A stretch of 64,000 bases of DNA from Streptomyces sp. NRRL F-4489 (GTDB lineage Bacteria > Actinomycetota > Actinomycetes > Streptomycetales > Streptomycetaceae), in NCBI RefSeq assembly GCF_001509485.1, contig NZ_LLZI01000180.1, positions 6,136 through 70,135 on the forward strand, in the 5' to 3' direction. A program made the translations under genes and the position numbers. The first letter of the stretch is position 1, and each line of letters opens with the position of its first letter. The notes under the pieces were generated by a model that did no database searches, was not told the DNA's origin, and saw nothing but the letters and a program-made list of their open reading frames with translations. Below, piece after piece: positions 41,643 through 51,118 of the stretch.

Positions 41643-43991
41643 ATGGCTGAGCGGCCGGATGCGTCCAGCGCACCCGAACTCCTCGTCGAGTCCGGCGGCG
41701 TCACCCAGGTGCTGGAACCGCACCACGAGTACCACGTGGGCCGCGACCCCGACAGCGAGGTCGTGCTCGACGACGCCCGGGTCTCCTGGCACCACGCCGT
41801 CCTCCGCCCCGCCGGCGACCACTGGCTGGTGGAGGACGAGGGCAGCACCAACGGCACGTACACCAACGGGCGCCGGGTGCGGCGCTCCGGCGTCGGCCCC
41901 GGCAGCGTGATCCGCTTCGGCAACCCCGCCGACGGCCCGTGCGCGGTACTCAGCGACGCCCCCCGGCCCCCGGCGGCCGGACGGCCCGCCGCGGTCTCGC
42001 ACCCGGCGGCCACCCGCACCTTCCGGCGGCCCAGCTCGGTCCGGCCGCTGCCCCCGGCGCGCACCGTGCGGATCGGCCGGGCGCCCGGCAACGACCTGGT
42101 GGTGGACGACCTCGCGGTCTCCCGCCGGCACGCCGAACTCCGGTCCGGACCGGACGGCTACGTCCTCGCCGACCTCGGCAGCCACAACGGCACCTTCCTC
42201 AACGGCCGGCCGGTCGAGGGCACCGCCCCGGTGCGGTCCGGCGACGTCATCGGCATCGGCCACTCGGCGTTCGTGCTGGCCGGCGACCGGCTGGAGGAGT
42301 TCGTCGACACCGGCGAGGTGTCGCTGGACGTGCAGGACCTGACCGTCCGGATCGGCAAGGGCGCCCAGGGGCGGACCCTGCTCGGCGGGGTGTCGTTCCC
42401 GGTGGGTGAGAAGTCGCTGCTGGCGGTGATCGGGCCGAGCGGCGCCGGCAAGTCGACGCTGCTGAACGCGCTGACCGGCCTGCGGCCGGCCGACGGCGGC
42501 ACCGTGCTCTACGACGGCCGGGACCTCTACCGCGACTACGCCGAGCTGCGCCACCGCATCGGCCTGGTGCCGCAGGACGACATCCTGCACACCCAGCTGA
42601 CCGTCCGCCGGGCCCTGGGCTACGCGGCGGAGCTGCGCTTCCCCGAGGACACCGCGCGCGCCGAACGGGACGCCCGGGTCGAGGAGGTGATCCGCGAACT
42701 GGGCCTGGTCGAGCGGGCCGGACTGCCGATCCACAAGCTCTCCGGCGGCCAGCGCAAGCGGGTCAGCGTCGCGCTGGAGCTGCTGACCAAACCGTCGCTG
42801 CTCTTCCTCGACGAGCCGACTTCGGGCCTGGACCCGGGGATGGACCGCTCGGTGATGCACATGCTGCGCGGACTGGCCGACGGCGGCCGCACGGTCATCG
42901 TCGTCACCCACAGCGTGCTGAGCCTGGACGTCTGCGACCGGCTGCTGGTGATGGCGCCGGGCGGCACCATCGCGTACTACGGGCCGCCGGAGGAGGCGCT
43001 GGAGTTCTTCGGCTTCCGCCAGTGGCCGGAAGCCTTCGAGGCGTTCGAGAACGACCGCGGGCGGGACTGGGCCGGGGAGTTCCGGGCCTCACCGCTCTAC
43101 ACCCGCTACGTCACCGGCGAGACCCGGCAGCCGCCCGCGCCGCGGGCCCCGCGCGCCCCGGAGGAGCCGGCCCGCCGCGCCCAGAGCTGGCGCGGCCAGC
43201 TGTGGACGCTGATGCGGCGGTACGCGGCGGCGCTGTCCTCGGACCGGACGTTCCTGATCATCATGGTGGCGCTGCCGTTCGTGATGGGGGCGATGGCGCA
43301 CGGCATCAGCGGCGGGAAGATGACCGGCGGCGGGGCGGCGACGGTGCTGCTGGTGCTGTGCGTCGGGGCGGTGCTCACCGGCGCCGCCAACGCGGTCCGC
43401 GAACTGGTCAAGGAACGGGTGATCTACCAGCGGGAACGGGCGGTGGGCCTGTCCCGGTCGGCGTATCTGATGTCCAAGGTGCTGGTGCTGGGGACGGTCA
43501 CGGTCGTCCAGGCGGTGGTGCTGACGCTGGTCGCGCTGTTCGGGGTGCGGCTCGACGCGCCGGGCGGCTCGGGGGTGCTGCTGCCTCCGCTGCTGGAGAT
43601 CACGCTGGCGGTGGCCCTGCTGGCGTTCACCGCGATGACGCTGGGGCTGCTGGTGTCGGCGGTGGTGCGCAAGGAGGAGGTCACCATGCCGCTGCTGGTC
43701 CTCCTCGCCATCCTGCAAGTGGTGTTCTGCGGCGGGCTGACGTCGGTGCGCAAACCGGTGATGGAGCAGGTGGCGTGGCTGGTGCCGTCCCGCTGGGCGT
43801 TCGCGGCCATGGGCAGCACCCTCGATCTGCACCGCCTCCAGCCGGGGCCGATCGCCGCCGACCCGCTCTTCCGGCACACTCCCGGGGTGTGGCTGCTGGA
43901 CATGGGGATGCTGGTGGTGCTCTCCGCCCTGTTCTGCTTCCTGGTCTACCGGCTGCTGCGGCGCCACGAGCCCGAGACCATGCGCCGGTGA
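41643..43991 (+). CDS. Double-FHA ABC transporter (ATPase fused to permease)
   Basis: A 782-aa half-transporter-like protein. Two FHA domains come first: about 20-95 (VGRDPDSEVVLDDARVSWHHA, STNGTYTNG) and about 135-210 (IGRAPGNDLVVDDLAVSRRHAEL, SHNGTFLNG). The ABC ATPase follows, with Walker A GPSGAGKST (about 263), signature LSGGQRKRVS (about 365), Walker B LLFLDEPTSGLD and an H-loop VVTHS. An ABC-2 permease domain with six membrane segments (about 540-775) completes it. FHA domains bind phosphothreonine, so the kinase two genes downstream is the natural partner. Start ATG 41643 lacks a ribosome site but sits 7 nt after TAATAT, suggesting a leaderless transcript; ATG 41622 is an alternative. 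Substrate unknown. Confidence 0.9.
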   Translation: MAERPDASSAPELLVESGGVTQVLEPHHEYHVGRDPDSEVVLDDARVSWHHAVLRPAGDHWLVEDEGSTNGTYTNGRRVRRSGVGPGSVIRFGNPADGPCAVLSDAPRPPAAGRPAAVSHPAATRTFRRPSSVRPLPPARTVRIGRAPGNDLVVDDLAVSRRHAELRSGPDGYVLADLGSHNGTFLNGRPVEGTAPVRSGDVIGIGHSAFVLAGDRLEEFVDTGEVSLDVQDLTVRIGKGAQGRTLLGGVSFPVGEKSLLAVIGPSGAGKSTLLNALTGLRPADGGTVLYDGRDLYRDYAELRHRIGLVPQDDILHTQLTVRRALGYAAELRFPEDTARAERDARVEEVIRELGLVERAGLPIHKLSGGQRKRVSVALELLTKPSLLFLDEPTSGLDPGMDRSVMHMLRGLADGGRTVIVVTHSVLSLDVCDRLLVMAPGGTIAYYGPPEEALEFFGFRQWPEAFEAFENDRGRDWAGEFRASPLYTRYVTGETRQPPAPRAPRAPEEPARRAQSWRGQLWTLMRRYAAALSSDRTFLIIMVALPFVMGAMAHGISGGKMTGGGAATVLLVLCVGAVLTGAANAVRELVKERVIYQRERAVGLSRSAYLMSKVLVLGTVTVVQAVVLTLVALFGVRLDAPGGSGVLLPPLLEITLAVALLAFTAMTLGLLVSAVVRKEEVTMPLLVLLAILQVVFCGGLTSVRKPVMEQVAWLVPSRWAFAAMGSTLDLHRLQPGPIAADPLFRHTPGVWLLDMGMLVVLSALFCFLVYRLLRRHEPETMRR

Positions 43992-44049
43992 GCCGGAGCC
44001 AGGGCGTGCGGCGCCGCGGCCGTGCGCGTGACGTGCCGAGGAGCCGCCT

Positions 44050-44631
44050 GTGACCGCGCCGGAGTTCCGTCCCAGCCATGTCGTCCCGCCGGACGGGATG
44101 GCGACCTGGGCGGCCCCGGACGCCACCCGGCCGCTGGTCCCGCTCGATCCGCTGCTGCCCGTCCAGGTCGTCGAACGGCACGGCGACTGGGCCCGGGCGC
44201 TGTGCTCCAACGGCTGGTCGGCGTGGGTGGACGGGCGGCTGCTGCTGCCGCTGCCGCACCCCCCGCCGGCCGCCGGGCAGCCCGCCGCCCGGACCGCCGA
44301 CCCGCGCCCGCTGCTGGCCGCCGCCGAGGGAGCGCTGGCCCGCTTCCGGCAGTTGGTGGAGGAGGTGCTCGCCGGTCAGCTGGACCGCGAGGCGTTCGCG
44401 GAACGCACCCGCGGCACCCGGATCGGCGCGGTGGCGGACGGCGACGCGGTGTGGCTCTACGACGCCCGCCACGAGCGCTGGACGTACTGCGACGGGGCGT
44501 CGCTCGTCACGTTCGCGGTGACCGGGGAGGCGGCAGCGGCGGGGGAAGCGGAGGCCGAGGAGGGCGCGGGATCCGGAGCGGAGGCCGAGGGGGCGGCCGG
44601 GGGCGGGTCCGGGGCCGGTGAGCGGGCGTGA
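44050..44631 (+). CDS. SH3-like domain protein of unknown function
   Basis: A 193-aa protein between the FHA-ABC transporter and the Ser/Thr kinase. The N-terminal part (TWAAPDATRPLVPLDPLLPVQVVERHGDWARALCSNGWSAWVDGRLLL) has the strand pattern and W-A-x-V-D of bacterial SH3-like domains. A middle helix (LLAAAEGALARFRQLVEEVLAGQLDREAF) leads to another small beta segment (IGAVADGDAVWLYDARHERWTYCDGASL). The C-terminus is a disordered Ala/Glu/Gly tail. GTG at 44050 has GAGGAG 6-7 nt upstream. The stop overlaps the kinase start by 4 bp (GTGA), so they are coupled. It may be the kinase's substrate or adaptor. Confidence 0.75.
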   Translation: MTAPEFRPSHVVPPDGMATWAAPDATRPLVPLDPLLPVQVVERHGDWARALCSNGWSAWVDGRLLLPLPHPPPAAGQPAARTADPRPLLAAAEGALARFRQLVEEVLAGQLDREAFAERTRGTRIGAVADGDAVWLYDARHERWTYCDGASLVTFAVTGEAAAAGEAEAEEGAGSGAEAEGAAGGGSGAGERA

Positions 44632-45665
44632 ACGGGGCGCCGGGCGGCGAGCGGCCCCGGGAGCGGACGACGGTGCCCGACTCCTCCGGGCTGCGCGGCC
44701 GGCAGATCGCCGGGTACCTGCTCGGCGACGAGATCGGGCGCGGCGGGATGGCGGTGGTCTACCGGGCCGAGGACCTGCGGCTGGGCCGGACCGTGGCGCT
44801 GAAGCTGCTGGCCCCCGAACTCGCCCGGAACGATACGTTCCGGAAGCGTTTCGCGCATGAGTCGCGGGTCGCCGCGGCGATCGACCACCCGCATATCGTG
44901 CCGGTCTTCGAGGCCGGCGAGACCGAGGGCCTGCTCTATCTGGCGATGCGCTACGTCCAGGGCCGCGATCTGCGGGCGCTGCTGGACCGGGACGGCCGGC
45001 TGCCGCTGGACACCACCTGCCGGATCGCCCTCCAGGTGGCGTCCGCGCTGGACGCCGCGCACGACCACGACCTGGTGCACCGGGACGTCAAGCCCGGCAA
45101 CATCCTGGTCGCCGAGGGCACCGACAGCGACCGGCCCGAGCACGTCTACCTCACCGACTTCGGGCTGACCAAGAAGTCGCTGTCGCTGACCGGCTTCACC
45201 AGCGTCGGCCAGTTCGTCGGGACGCTGGACTACGTGGCGCCCGAGCAGATCTCCGGGCGCCCGGTGGACGGCCGCTGCGATGTCTACGGGCTGGCCTGCG
45301 TCGCGTACGAGATGCTGACCGGGGAGCCGCCGTTCCGCCGCGACGACGACATGGCGCTGCTGTGGGCCCACCAGTACGACCCGCCGCCGGTCCCGAGCGG
45401 GGCACGGCCGGATCTGCCGGCCGCGGTGGACGCGGTGTTCGTCCGCGGGCTGGCCAAGGCGCCGGAGGAGCGGTACGAGACCTGCCGGGCGTTCGTGGTG
45501 GCGCTGCGGGCGGCCGGGCGCACGCCGGGGCCCGGCCCGGCCACGGGCCCGCACCCGGTGGGCGTCCGGACGGGCGGCGCCCCCCGGCCCGGTACCGCTC
45601 CCCCGCCGCCCCCGCGCTGGGCCCTCCCGGTCTTCCCGGGGCCGCTCGCCCGCCCGGAGGCGTGA
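44628..45665 (+). CDS. Serine/threonine protein kinase (soluble, PknB-type)
   Basis: A 345-aa Hanks-type kinase without a membrane segment. Seen: the glycine loop EIGRGGMAVVYRAED, the ATP lysine in VALKLL (about 58), HRDVKPGN catalytic loop (about 150), DFG in LTDFGLTKK, GTLDYVAPEQISG and DVYGLACVAYEMLTGEPPF. After the kinase domain only a proline-rich tail of about 50 residues follows, so no extracellular sensor. GTG at 44628 overlaps the preceding stop. It probably phosphorylates the neighbouring SH3-like protein or the ABC transporter, whose FHA domains would read the mark; this is inferred from position. Confidence 0.92.
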   Translation: MNGAPGGERPRERTTVPDSSGLRGRQIAGYLLGDEIGRGGMAVVYRAEDLRLGRTVALKLLAPELARNDTFRKRFAHESRVAAAIDHPHIVPVFEAGETEGLLYLAMRYVQGRDLRALLDRDGRLPLDTTCRIALQVASALDAAHDHDLVHRDVKPGNILVAEGTDSDRPEHVYLTDFGLTKKSLSLTGFTSVGQFVGTLDYVAPEQISGRPVDGRCDVYGLACVAYEMLTGEPPFRRDDDMALLWAHQYDPPPVPSGARPDLPAAVDAVFVRGLAKAPEERYETCRAFVVALRAAGRTPGPGPATGPHPVGVRTGGAPRPGTAPPPPPRWALPVFPGPLARPEA

Positions 45666-45687
45666 GCCCGCCCCGCGCGTCCCCGGG

Positions 45688-47037
45688 TCACCGCCCCGGC
45701 GGCGGCCCCCGGTAGGCATCGCGCACCTCCCCGGGATGGCGGACCCGGCGGGCCGCCAGGGCGCCGGCGAACCCCGTGGCCAGCCCCCACGCGGCGCCCA
45801 CCCCCACCAGCCGCCACAGCTGCGGCCGCAGGGTGACCGCGCCGCCCAGATCGCCGCCGAGGTCGCCGACGCCGATCAGGGCCAGGCCGTAGTGGGCGTC
45901 GATCCCCGTGGCCACGCCGACGACCAGGAGGGTGAGCGCCAGCGCCACCGCCATCTCCAGGGCGTGCCGCCAGGCGGGCGTACGGGCCGGGGCACGGACC
46001 GCGGCGGCGAACGCGGCGACCGTCAGGACCACCGCCGCCACCGCCACCAGCCACCACACCCGCCCGTCGTACGCGGCGAGCGAGCCGAGGTCCAGGGTCT
46101 GCTCCCCGCCCCGGGCCAGGACCTGTTCCAGGGGGTGTGGCAGCGGCAGGCCGAGGGCCTTGTCGGCATGGCCGGTCCAGCCGCCGCCGGTGCCGATGCC
46201 CAGCGCCGTCCAGGCGAGGTTGGGCAAACCGAGGAGGAGGACCGCGAGGGTGCGCGCCGGGTGGTCGCCGGTGGCCGGCTCGGCGAGGCCGGCGAGCAGG
46301 CCGAGCGCCACGTACACCAGCAGGACCAGCAGCATCGCGGACGCGGGCGGGCGGACCGCGGTGCGGTGGCGGAGCAGCCCCGGGGGCAGCGGGGCCGTGC
46401 GGGAGACGGCGAGCGACAGCACCAGGACGGCGAGGATCCACAGCAGGCCGTAGCCGAGCGTGGCCGGCAGGTCGGCGCGGAAGCCGACGGTGGGGGTGGC
46501 GCCGAGGGCGGCGCCGATCCGGTCGGCGAGGTCGCTGCCGAGCGAGACGGTGAAGCGGTGGCGGGCGGCGAGCGCGACGAGCAGCAGAAGGACCAGCCAG
46601 CAGACCGCCGTCCGGGCGATCCGGCCGAGGAGTTCGCCGGACCGGGCGACCGCGCGGTGGCGCAGCGGCCGCCGGAAGAGCGCCGCGGTGACCAGGGCCC
46701 CGGCCAGCGTCACCGACAGCGGTACGGCGTCCACGGCGGCGCCGGCCCGGGCCAGGAACCCGGCGTCGCCGGTCGCGGCGAGCGCACCGCCGGCCGCGGC
46801 GACCACGGCGGCCGCGACCACCGCGGGGAAGCCGCCGCCGGGCAGGTCCGCCGCCCCGGCCGCCCACAGCCCGAGCGCGGCGGTCACCGCCATGGCCGCC
46901 AGGCCCGCCACCGCCGTGCCGAGGGCCTGCCCCCAGCCGCGCAGGGCGGGCGGGCGGCCGTGCGGTGCCGCGGTCGCGGGCCCGGCCGGTGCGGGCTGTC
47001 CGGGTCCGGCCGGTGCCGGGCCGGGCGTCTGGCTCAC
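45688..47037 (-). CDS. Streptophobe-family integral membrane protein
   Basis: A 449-aa protein with about 12 membrane segments and short basic loops, matching the 'streptophobe' proteins of Streptomyces, whose function is unknown. Typical stretches: GQALGTAVAGLAAMAVTAALGLWAAGAADLPGGGFPAVVAA; AAVDAVPLSVTLAGALVTAALF; LLVYVALGLLAGLA; GLPNLAWTALGIGTGGGWTG; LATGFAGALAARRVRHPGEVRDAYRGPP. A proline/alanine-rich N-terminus of about 35 residues precedes the first helix. GTG at 47037 has GGGAG 5 nt upstream. It is convergent with the kinase (22 bp apart) and divergent from the DUF6777 gene. Confidence 0.82.
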   Translation of the reverse strand: MSQTPGPAPAGPGQPAPAGPATAAPHGRPPALRGWGQALGTAVAGLAAMAVTAALGLWAAGAADLPGGGFPAVVAAAVVAAAGGALAATGDAGFLARAGAAVDAVPLSVTLAGALVTAALFRRPLRHRAVARSGELLGRIARTAVCWLVLLLLVALAARHRFTVSLGSDLADRIGAALGATPTVGFRADLPATLGYGLLWILAVLVLSLAVSRTAPLPPGLLRHRTAVRPPASAMLLVLLVYVALGLLAGLAEPATGDHPARTLAVLLLGLPNLAWTALGIGTGGGWTGHADKALGLPLPHPLEQVLARGGEQTLDLGSLAAYDGRVWWLVAVAAVVLTVAAFAAAVRAPARTPAWRHALEMAVALALTLLVVGVATGIDAHYGLALIGVGDLGGDLGGAVTLRPQLWRLVGVGAAWGLATGFAGALAARRVRHPGEVRDAYRGPPPGR

Positions 47038-47291
47038 GGGGTCTCCCACGGGGCACGGGGGCCGAAGTGCCGTCCAGGCAACGGTACGCACGGCGGGTGC
47101 CGCCCGCTTGCGGAAGACGGCGGCCCCGGGCAAACAATTGACGCGATATGCGACATGACCGGCATGACCGATACGTCACGTCCGGAGTGGCGCGCATCCG
47201 CCGAACCGCCGCGTGCCACCGCGGCCTTCGCCGCCTCGCGCCCGTCGCCCCACGCCGCCGGACGGCCGCCCAGTGCCGGGAAGAGGACACC

Positions 47292-48542
47292 GTGACATCT
47301 CCACCGCCGTCGGACAGCCAGCCGGAGAGCCGGCCGAGCGGCCCGCCCACGGGTCCGCTCTCCGGTCCCCCGTCCGGTGAGCCGCCCGCGCACGAGCCGA
47401 CCCGCCCCTGGCAGCAGCCGGGGGCGCAGCCCACCGCCCCCGGCGCCGGCCCGCCCCCGCCCCCGGACGGCCCCGGCGGCGGAGGCGGCGGAGGCGGCGG
47501 CGGAGCGGGCGGCGGGGAGCGGCGGCCGTGGTGGCGGTCGGGGCCGCGGATCGCGATCGCCGCGGCCGTGGTGGTCGTCGCGGTGGTGCTGGCGATCGTG
47601 TTCACCCACGGGGGCGGTGGCGGCGGCGCACAGGGCGAGGTGTTCCTGGAACCGGCCGCCGCGTCGGGCCAGGACCCGTACACCGGCTCGACGGTGAACG
47701 GCGGCGGCACCGCGTCCCCGACCGCCACCCCGTCCGTCCCGGCGCAGGGCGCGCAGCGGCACACCAGCGTGTCCGGGGCGGCCCCCGGCCTGTACGGCGG
47801 CAGCCGCTCCAACGCCAGCTGCGACGTCGAGAAGCAGATCCGCTTCTTCCAGGGCTCCGCGGAGAAGGCGCGGGCGTTCGCCGGCACCGAGGGCGTGAGC
47901 GCGGCCCAACTCCCGCAGTACCTGCGGTCGCTGACCCCGGTGCAGCTGCTGGTGGACACCCGGGTCACCAACCACGGCTTCCGGGACGGGCGGGCCACCT
48001 CGTTCCAGGCGGTGCTCCAGACGGGCACCGCGGTGCTGGTGGACGCGCACGGGGTGCCGCGGGTGCGGTGCGCGTGCGGGAACCCGCTGACGCCGCCGGT
48101 GGCTGTCAAGGGCGCGGTGAAGATGGTCGGCAAGCCGTGGCCGGGCTTCCGGGACTCGAACGTGGTGGTGGTGAAGCCGGCGCCGCGGCCGGTGCACGCG
48201 TTCACCCTGCTCGACCCGGACACCGGGCAGTACTTCAAGCGCCCCCAGGGCGGCTCGGGCGACACCGACGAGCCGGCGCCGCCGCCCTCCCAGCCGCCGT
48301 TCTCCCCGCCGCCGTCGGCCCCCGGGTCGCCGTCGTCGCCCGGGGGTTCGACGCCGGGGACGCCCTCGGGACCGGGCGGCGGGACGCCCCCGGAGACCCC
48401 GGGCGGTTCGACACCTCCGGAGGGGCCCGGTACGACCCCGCCCGGCGAGACCGGCCCCGGCGGCACCCCCGGGCCCGTCACCCCGGGCGGTCCCGGTACG
48501 GGCCCGGGCGGTGAAACGGCCCCCGGCGGCCCCTCCAGCTGA
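47292..48542 (+). CDS. DUF6777-type single-pass membrane protein, Pro/Gly-rich
   Basis: A 416-aa protein. The N-terminal cytosolic region is extremely Pro/Gly-rich (TGPLSGPPSGEPP; a run of glycines near residue 70). One membrane segment follows (GPRIAIAAAVVVVAVVLAIVFTHG, about 83-103), then an outer domain with EVFLEPAAASGQDPYTGS, SVSGAAPGLYGGSRSNASCDVEKQIRFFQ and VRCACGNPLTPPV. That domain fits the DUF6777 family of Streptomyces; its cysteines may form disulfides. The last 110 residues are a Pro/Gly/Thr-rich tail suited to crossing the cell wall. GTG at 47292 has GAGGA 5 nt upstream. Function unknown; the low-complexity ends vary rapidly in such proteins. Confidence 0.75.
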   Translation: MTSPPPSDSQPESRPSGPPTGPLSGPPSGEPPAHEPTRPWQQPGAQPTAPGAGPPPPPDGPGGGGGGGGGGAGGGERRPWWRSGPRIAIAAAVVVVAVVLAIVFTHGGGGGGAQGEVFLEPAAASGQDPYTGSTVNGGGTASPTATPSVPAQGAQRHTSVSGAAPGLYGGSRSNASCDVEKQIRFFQGSAEKARAFAGTEGVSAAQLPQYLRSLTPVQLLVDTRVTNHGFRDGRATSFQAVLQTGTAVLVDAHGVPRVRCACGNPLTPPVAVKGAVKMVGKPWPGFRDSNVVVVKPAPRPVHAFTLLDPDTGQYFKRPQGGSGDTDEPAPPPSQPPFSPPPSAPGSPSSPGGSTPGTPSGPGGGTPPETPGGSTPPEGPGTTPPGETGPGGTPGPVTPGGPGTGPGGETAPGGPSS

Positions 48543-48715
48543 CCGCCGCCCCGGGCTCCCACCCGCACAAACGCCCATCCCCCGAACGCCGATATCGAAC
48601 TGTGTCCTAATAATCCGATGCACCGCACAACCTCTGAAGCGGACAAACCATCTGTATACGCGGCGGATGCCTACGGCTCCGCCGCTGTCCGTTGTTCAGC
48701 TTTGGAGGAACCTTC

Positions 48716-49891
48716 GTGCACGCCGGAACACGTCGCCCCACCACCCGGTTGATACCCGCGGTCCTCGCCGCGGGGCTGCTGATGACCGCGTGCGGCACCG
48801 GCACCGGCGGCTCGCAGGCGGACGCGCCGGCGGCCAAGGTGACGGTCACCCCGGCGGCCGGCGCCGCCGCCGCGAAGCTCGGCGCCCCGATATCCGTCAA
48901 GGCCGACGGCGGCCGGCTGACCACCGTCGAGGTCAAGGACGACAAGGGCGCGGCGGTGCCCGGCCGGCTGGCCGCCGACGGATCGGCCTGGACCTCCGAG
49001 GGCAAGGTCCGGCCGGCGACCACGTACACCGTGCGGACCAAGGCCAAGTCGTCCGGCGGCAAGGAGTCCGAGGGCACCTCGAAGTTCACCACCGAGCAGG
49101 CCGCCAAGGTCAACAAGCTCACCAACACGCCCGGCAACGGCCAGACCGTGGGCACCGGTATGCCGATCTCGATCCTCTTCGACCACCCGGTCGCCAAGAG
49201 CAGCCGCCCCGAGATCGAGAAGGCGCTGAAGGTCACCACCCAGCCCCGCGTCGAGGGCGCCTGGGGCTGGGTGAAGGACTGGTCGGGCAAGGACCGGATC
49301 GACTGGCGGCCCAAGGACTACTGGCCGTCCGGCACCAAGGTCTCCGTCCGGGGCGCGCTGTCCGGCCTGAACTCCGGCGACGACCGCTGGTTCGTCCGGG
49401 ACTACGACTTCGACTTCACCATCGGCGCCGACCACAAGGCCGTCATCGACGTCCCCTCGCACACCCTGACGATGTACGACAACGGCAAGCCGGTCGGCAC
49501 CATCCGCGGCTCCGCGGGCTCCCCGCAGGACCCGACCCGGGGCGGGGTGCACACCGTCCGCAGCAAGAACGCCGCGGAGACCATGGACTCCGCCACCATC
49601 GGCCACGGCAACGAGTGGATGCTGGACTCCCAGTGGGTCACCCACCTCACCGCGTCCGGCACCTTCCTGCACTCCGCCCCGTGGAACAAGTCGCTCGGCG
49701 TGGTCAACAACAGCCACGGCTGCTTCGGTATGACCACCTCGGACGCCAAGCGGGTCTACGACTTCCTCACGATCGGCTCCACGGTCGAGGTGAAGGGCAC
49801 CACCAGCACCAAGAAGACCGATGTCGGCAACGGCCTGGAGGTCTGGCAGGAGTCCTGGTCCCAGTGGCAGCAGCGCAGCGCCCTGAAGTAG
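48716..49891 (+). CDS. L,D-transpeptidase lipoprotein
   Basis: A 391-aa exported lipoprotein. The signal peptide ends in the lipobox LMTAC (Cys26). Two Ig-like domains follow (about 45-140 and 140-250), as in mycobacterial LdtMt2-type enzymes. The YkuD catalytic domain then contains DVPSHTLTMYDNG, a central IGHGNEWMLD, and SHGCFGMTTSDAKRVYDFL with the catalytic cysteine (about residue 334). It makes 3-3 cross-links in peptidoglycan or attaches proteins to it. GTG at 48716 has GGAGGAA 5-6 nt upstream. It is followed directly by a terminator hairpin. Position next to the DUF6777 gene is conserved-looking, but no link is proven. Confidence 0.93.
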   Translation: MHAGTRRPTTRLIPAVLAAGLLMTACGTGTGGSQADAPAAKVTVTPAAGAAAAKLGAPISVKADGGRLTTVEVKDDKGAAVPGRLAADGSAWTSEGKVRPATTYTVRTKAKSSGGKESEGTSKFTTEQAAKVNKLTNTPGNGQTVGTGMPISILFDHPVAKSSRPEIEKALKVTTQPRVEGAWGWVKDWSGKDRIDWRPKDYWPSGTKVSVRGALSGLNSGDDRWFVRDYDFDFTIGADHKAVIDVPSHTLTMYDNGKPVGTIRGSAGSPQDPTRGGVHTVRSKNAAETMDSATIGHGNEWMLDSQWVTHLTASGTFLHSAPWNKSLGVVNNSHGCFGMTTSDAKRVYDFLTIGSTVEVKGTTSTKKTDVGNGLEVWQESWSQWQQRSALK

Positions 49892-49916
49892 CCGGGCCCT
49901 GAACCAGCGGCCCGGC
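49891..49916. terminator. Terminator between L,D-transpeptidase and aldo/keto reductase genes
   Basis: Perfect 8-bp stem GCCGGGCC/GGCCCGGC with a 10-nt loop, starting at the last base of the transpeptidase stop codon and 17 bp from the stop of the convergent reductase. It can act on both strands. Confidence 0.65.
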
Positions 49917-49932
49917 CGCCGCGCGGTCCGCG

Positions 49933-50991
<1,059 letters not shown>

Positions 50992-51019
50992 GTTCTCCCC
51001 TTCGGTCGTGGTCGGTCCC

Positions 51020-51050
51020 ACGCTAGGAGCTGGAGTGCGCTCCAGCGCAA
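51020..51050 (-). promoter_or_regulatory. MerR-type promoter with 19-bp spacer and palindrome
   Basis: -35 TTGCGC (51045-51050) and -10 TAGCGT (51020-51025) are 19 bp apart on the minus strand. The spacer region contains the perfect palindrome GCTGGAG-TGCG-CTCCAGC (51029-51046). An over-long spacer with a dyad between the hexamers is the mark of promoters activated by MerR-family proteins. It drives the aldo/keto reductase. Confidence 0.75.
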
Positions 51051-51118
51051 GCCGCCGCTCCGGCCGGGAGGCGCGTGGCGCGCCGCCTCCCGGCCGGTGC
51101 CCCGGGGCCGGCGGCCGG

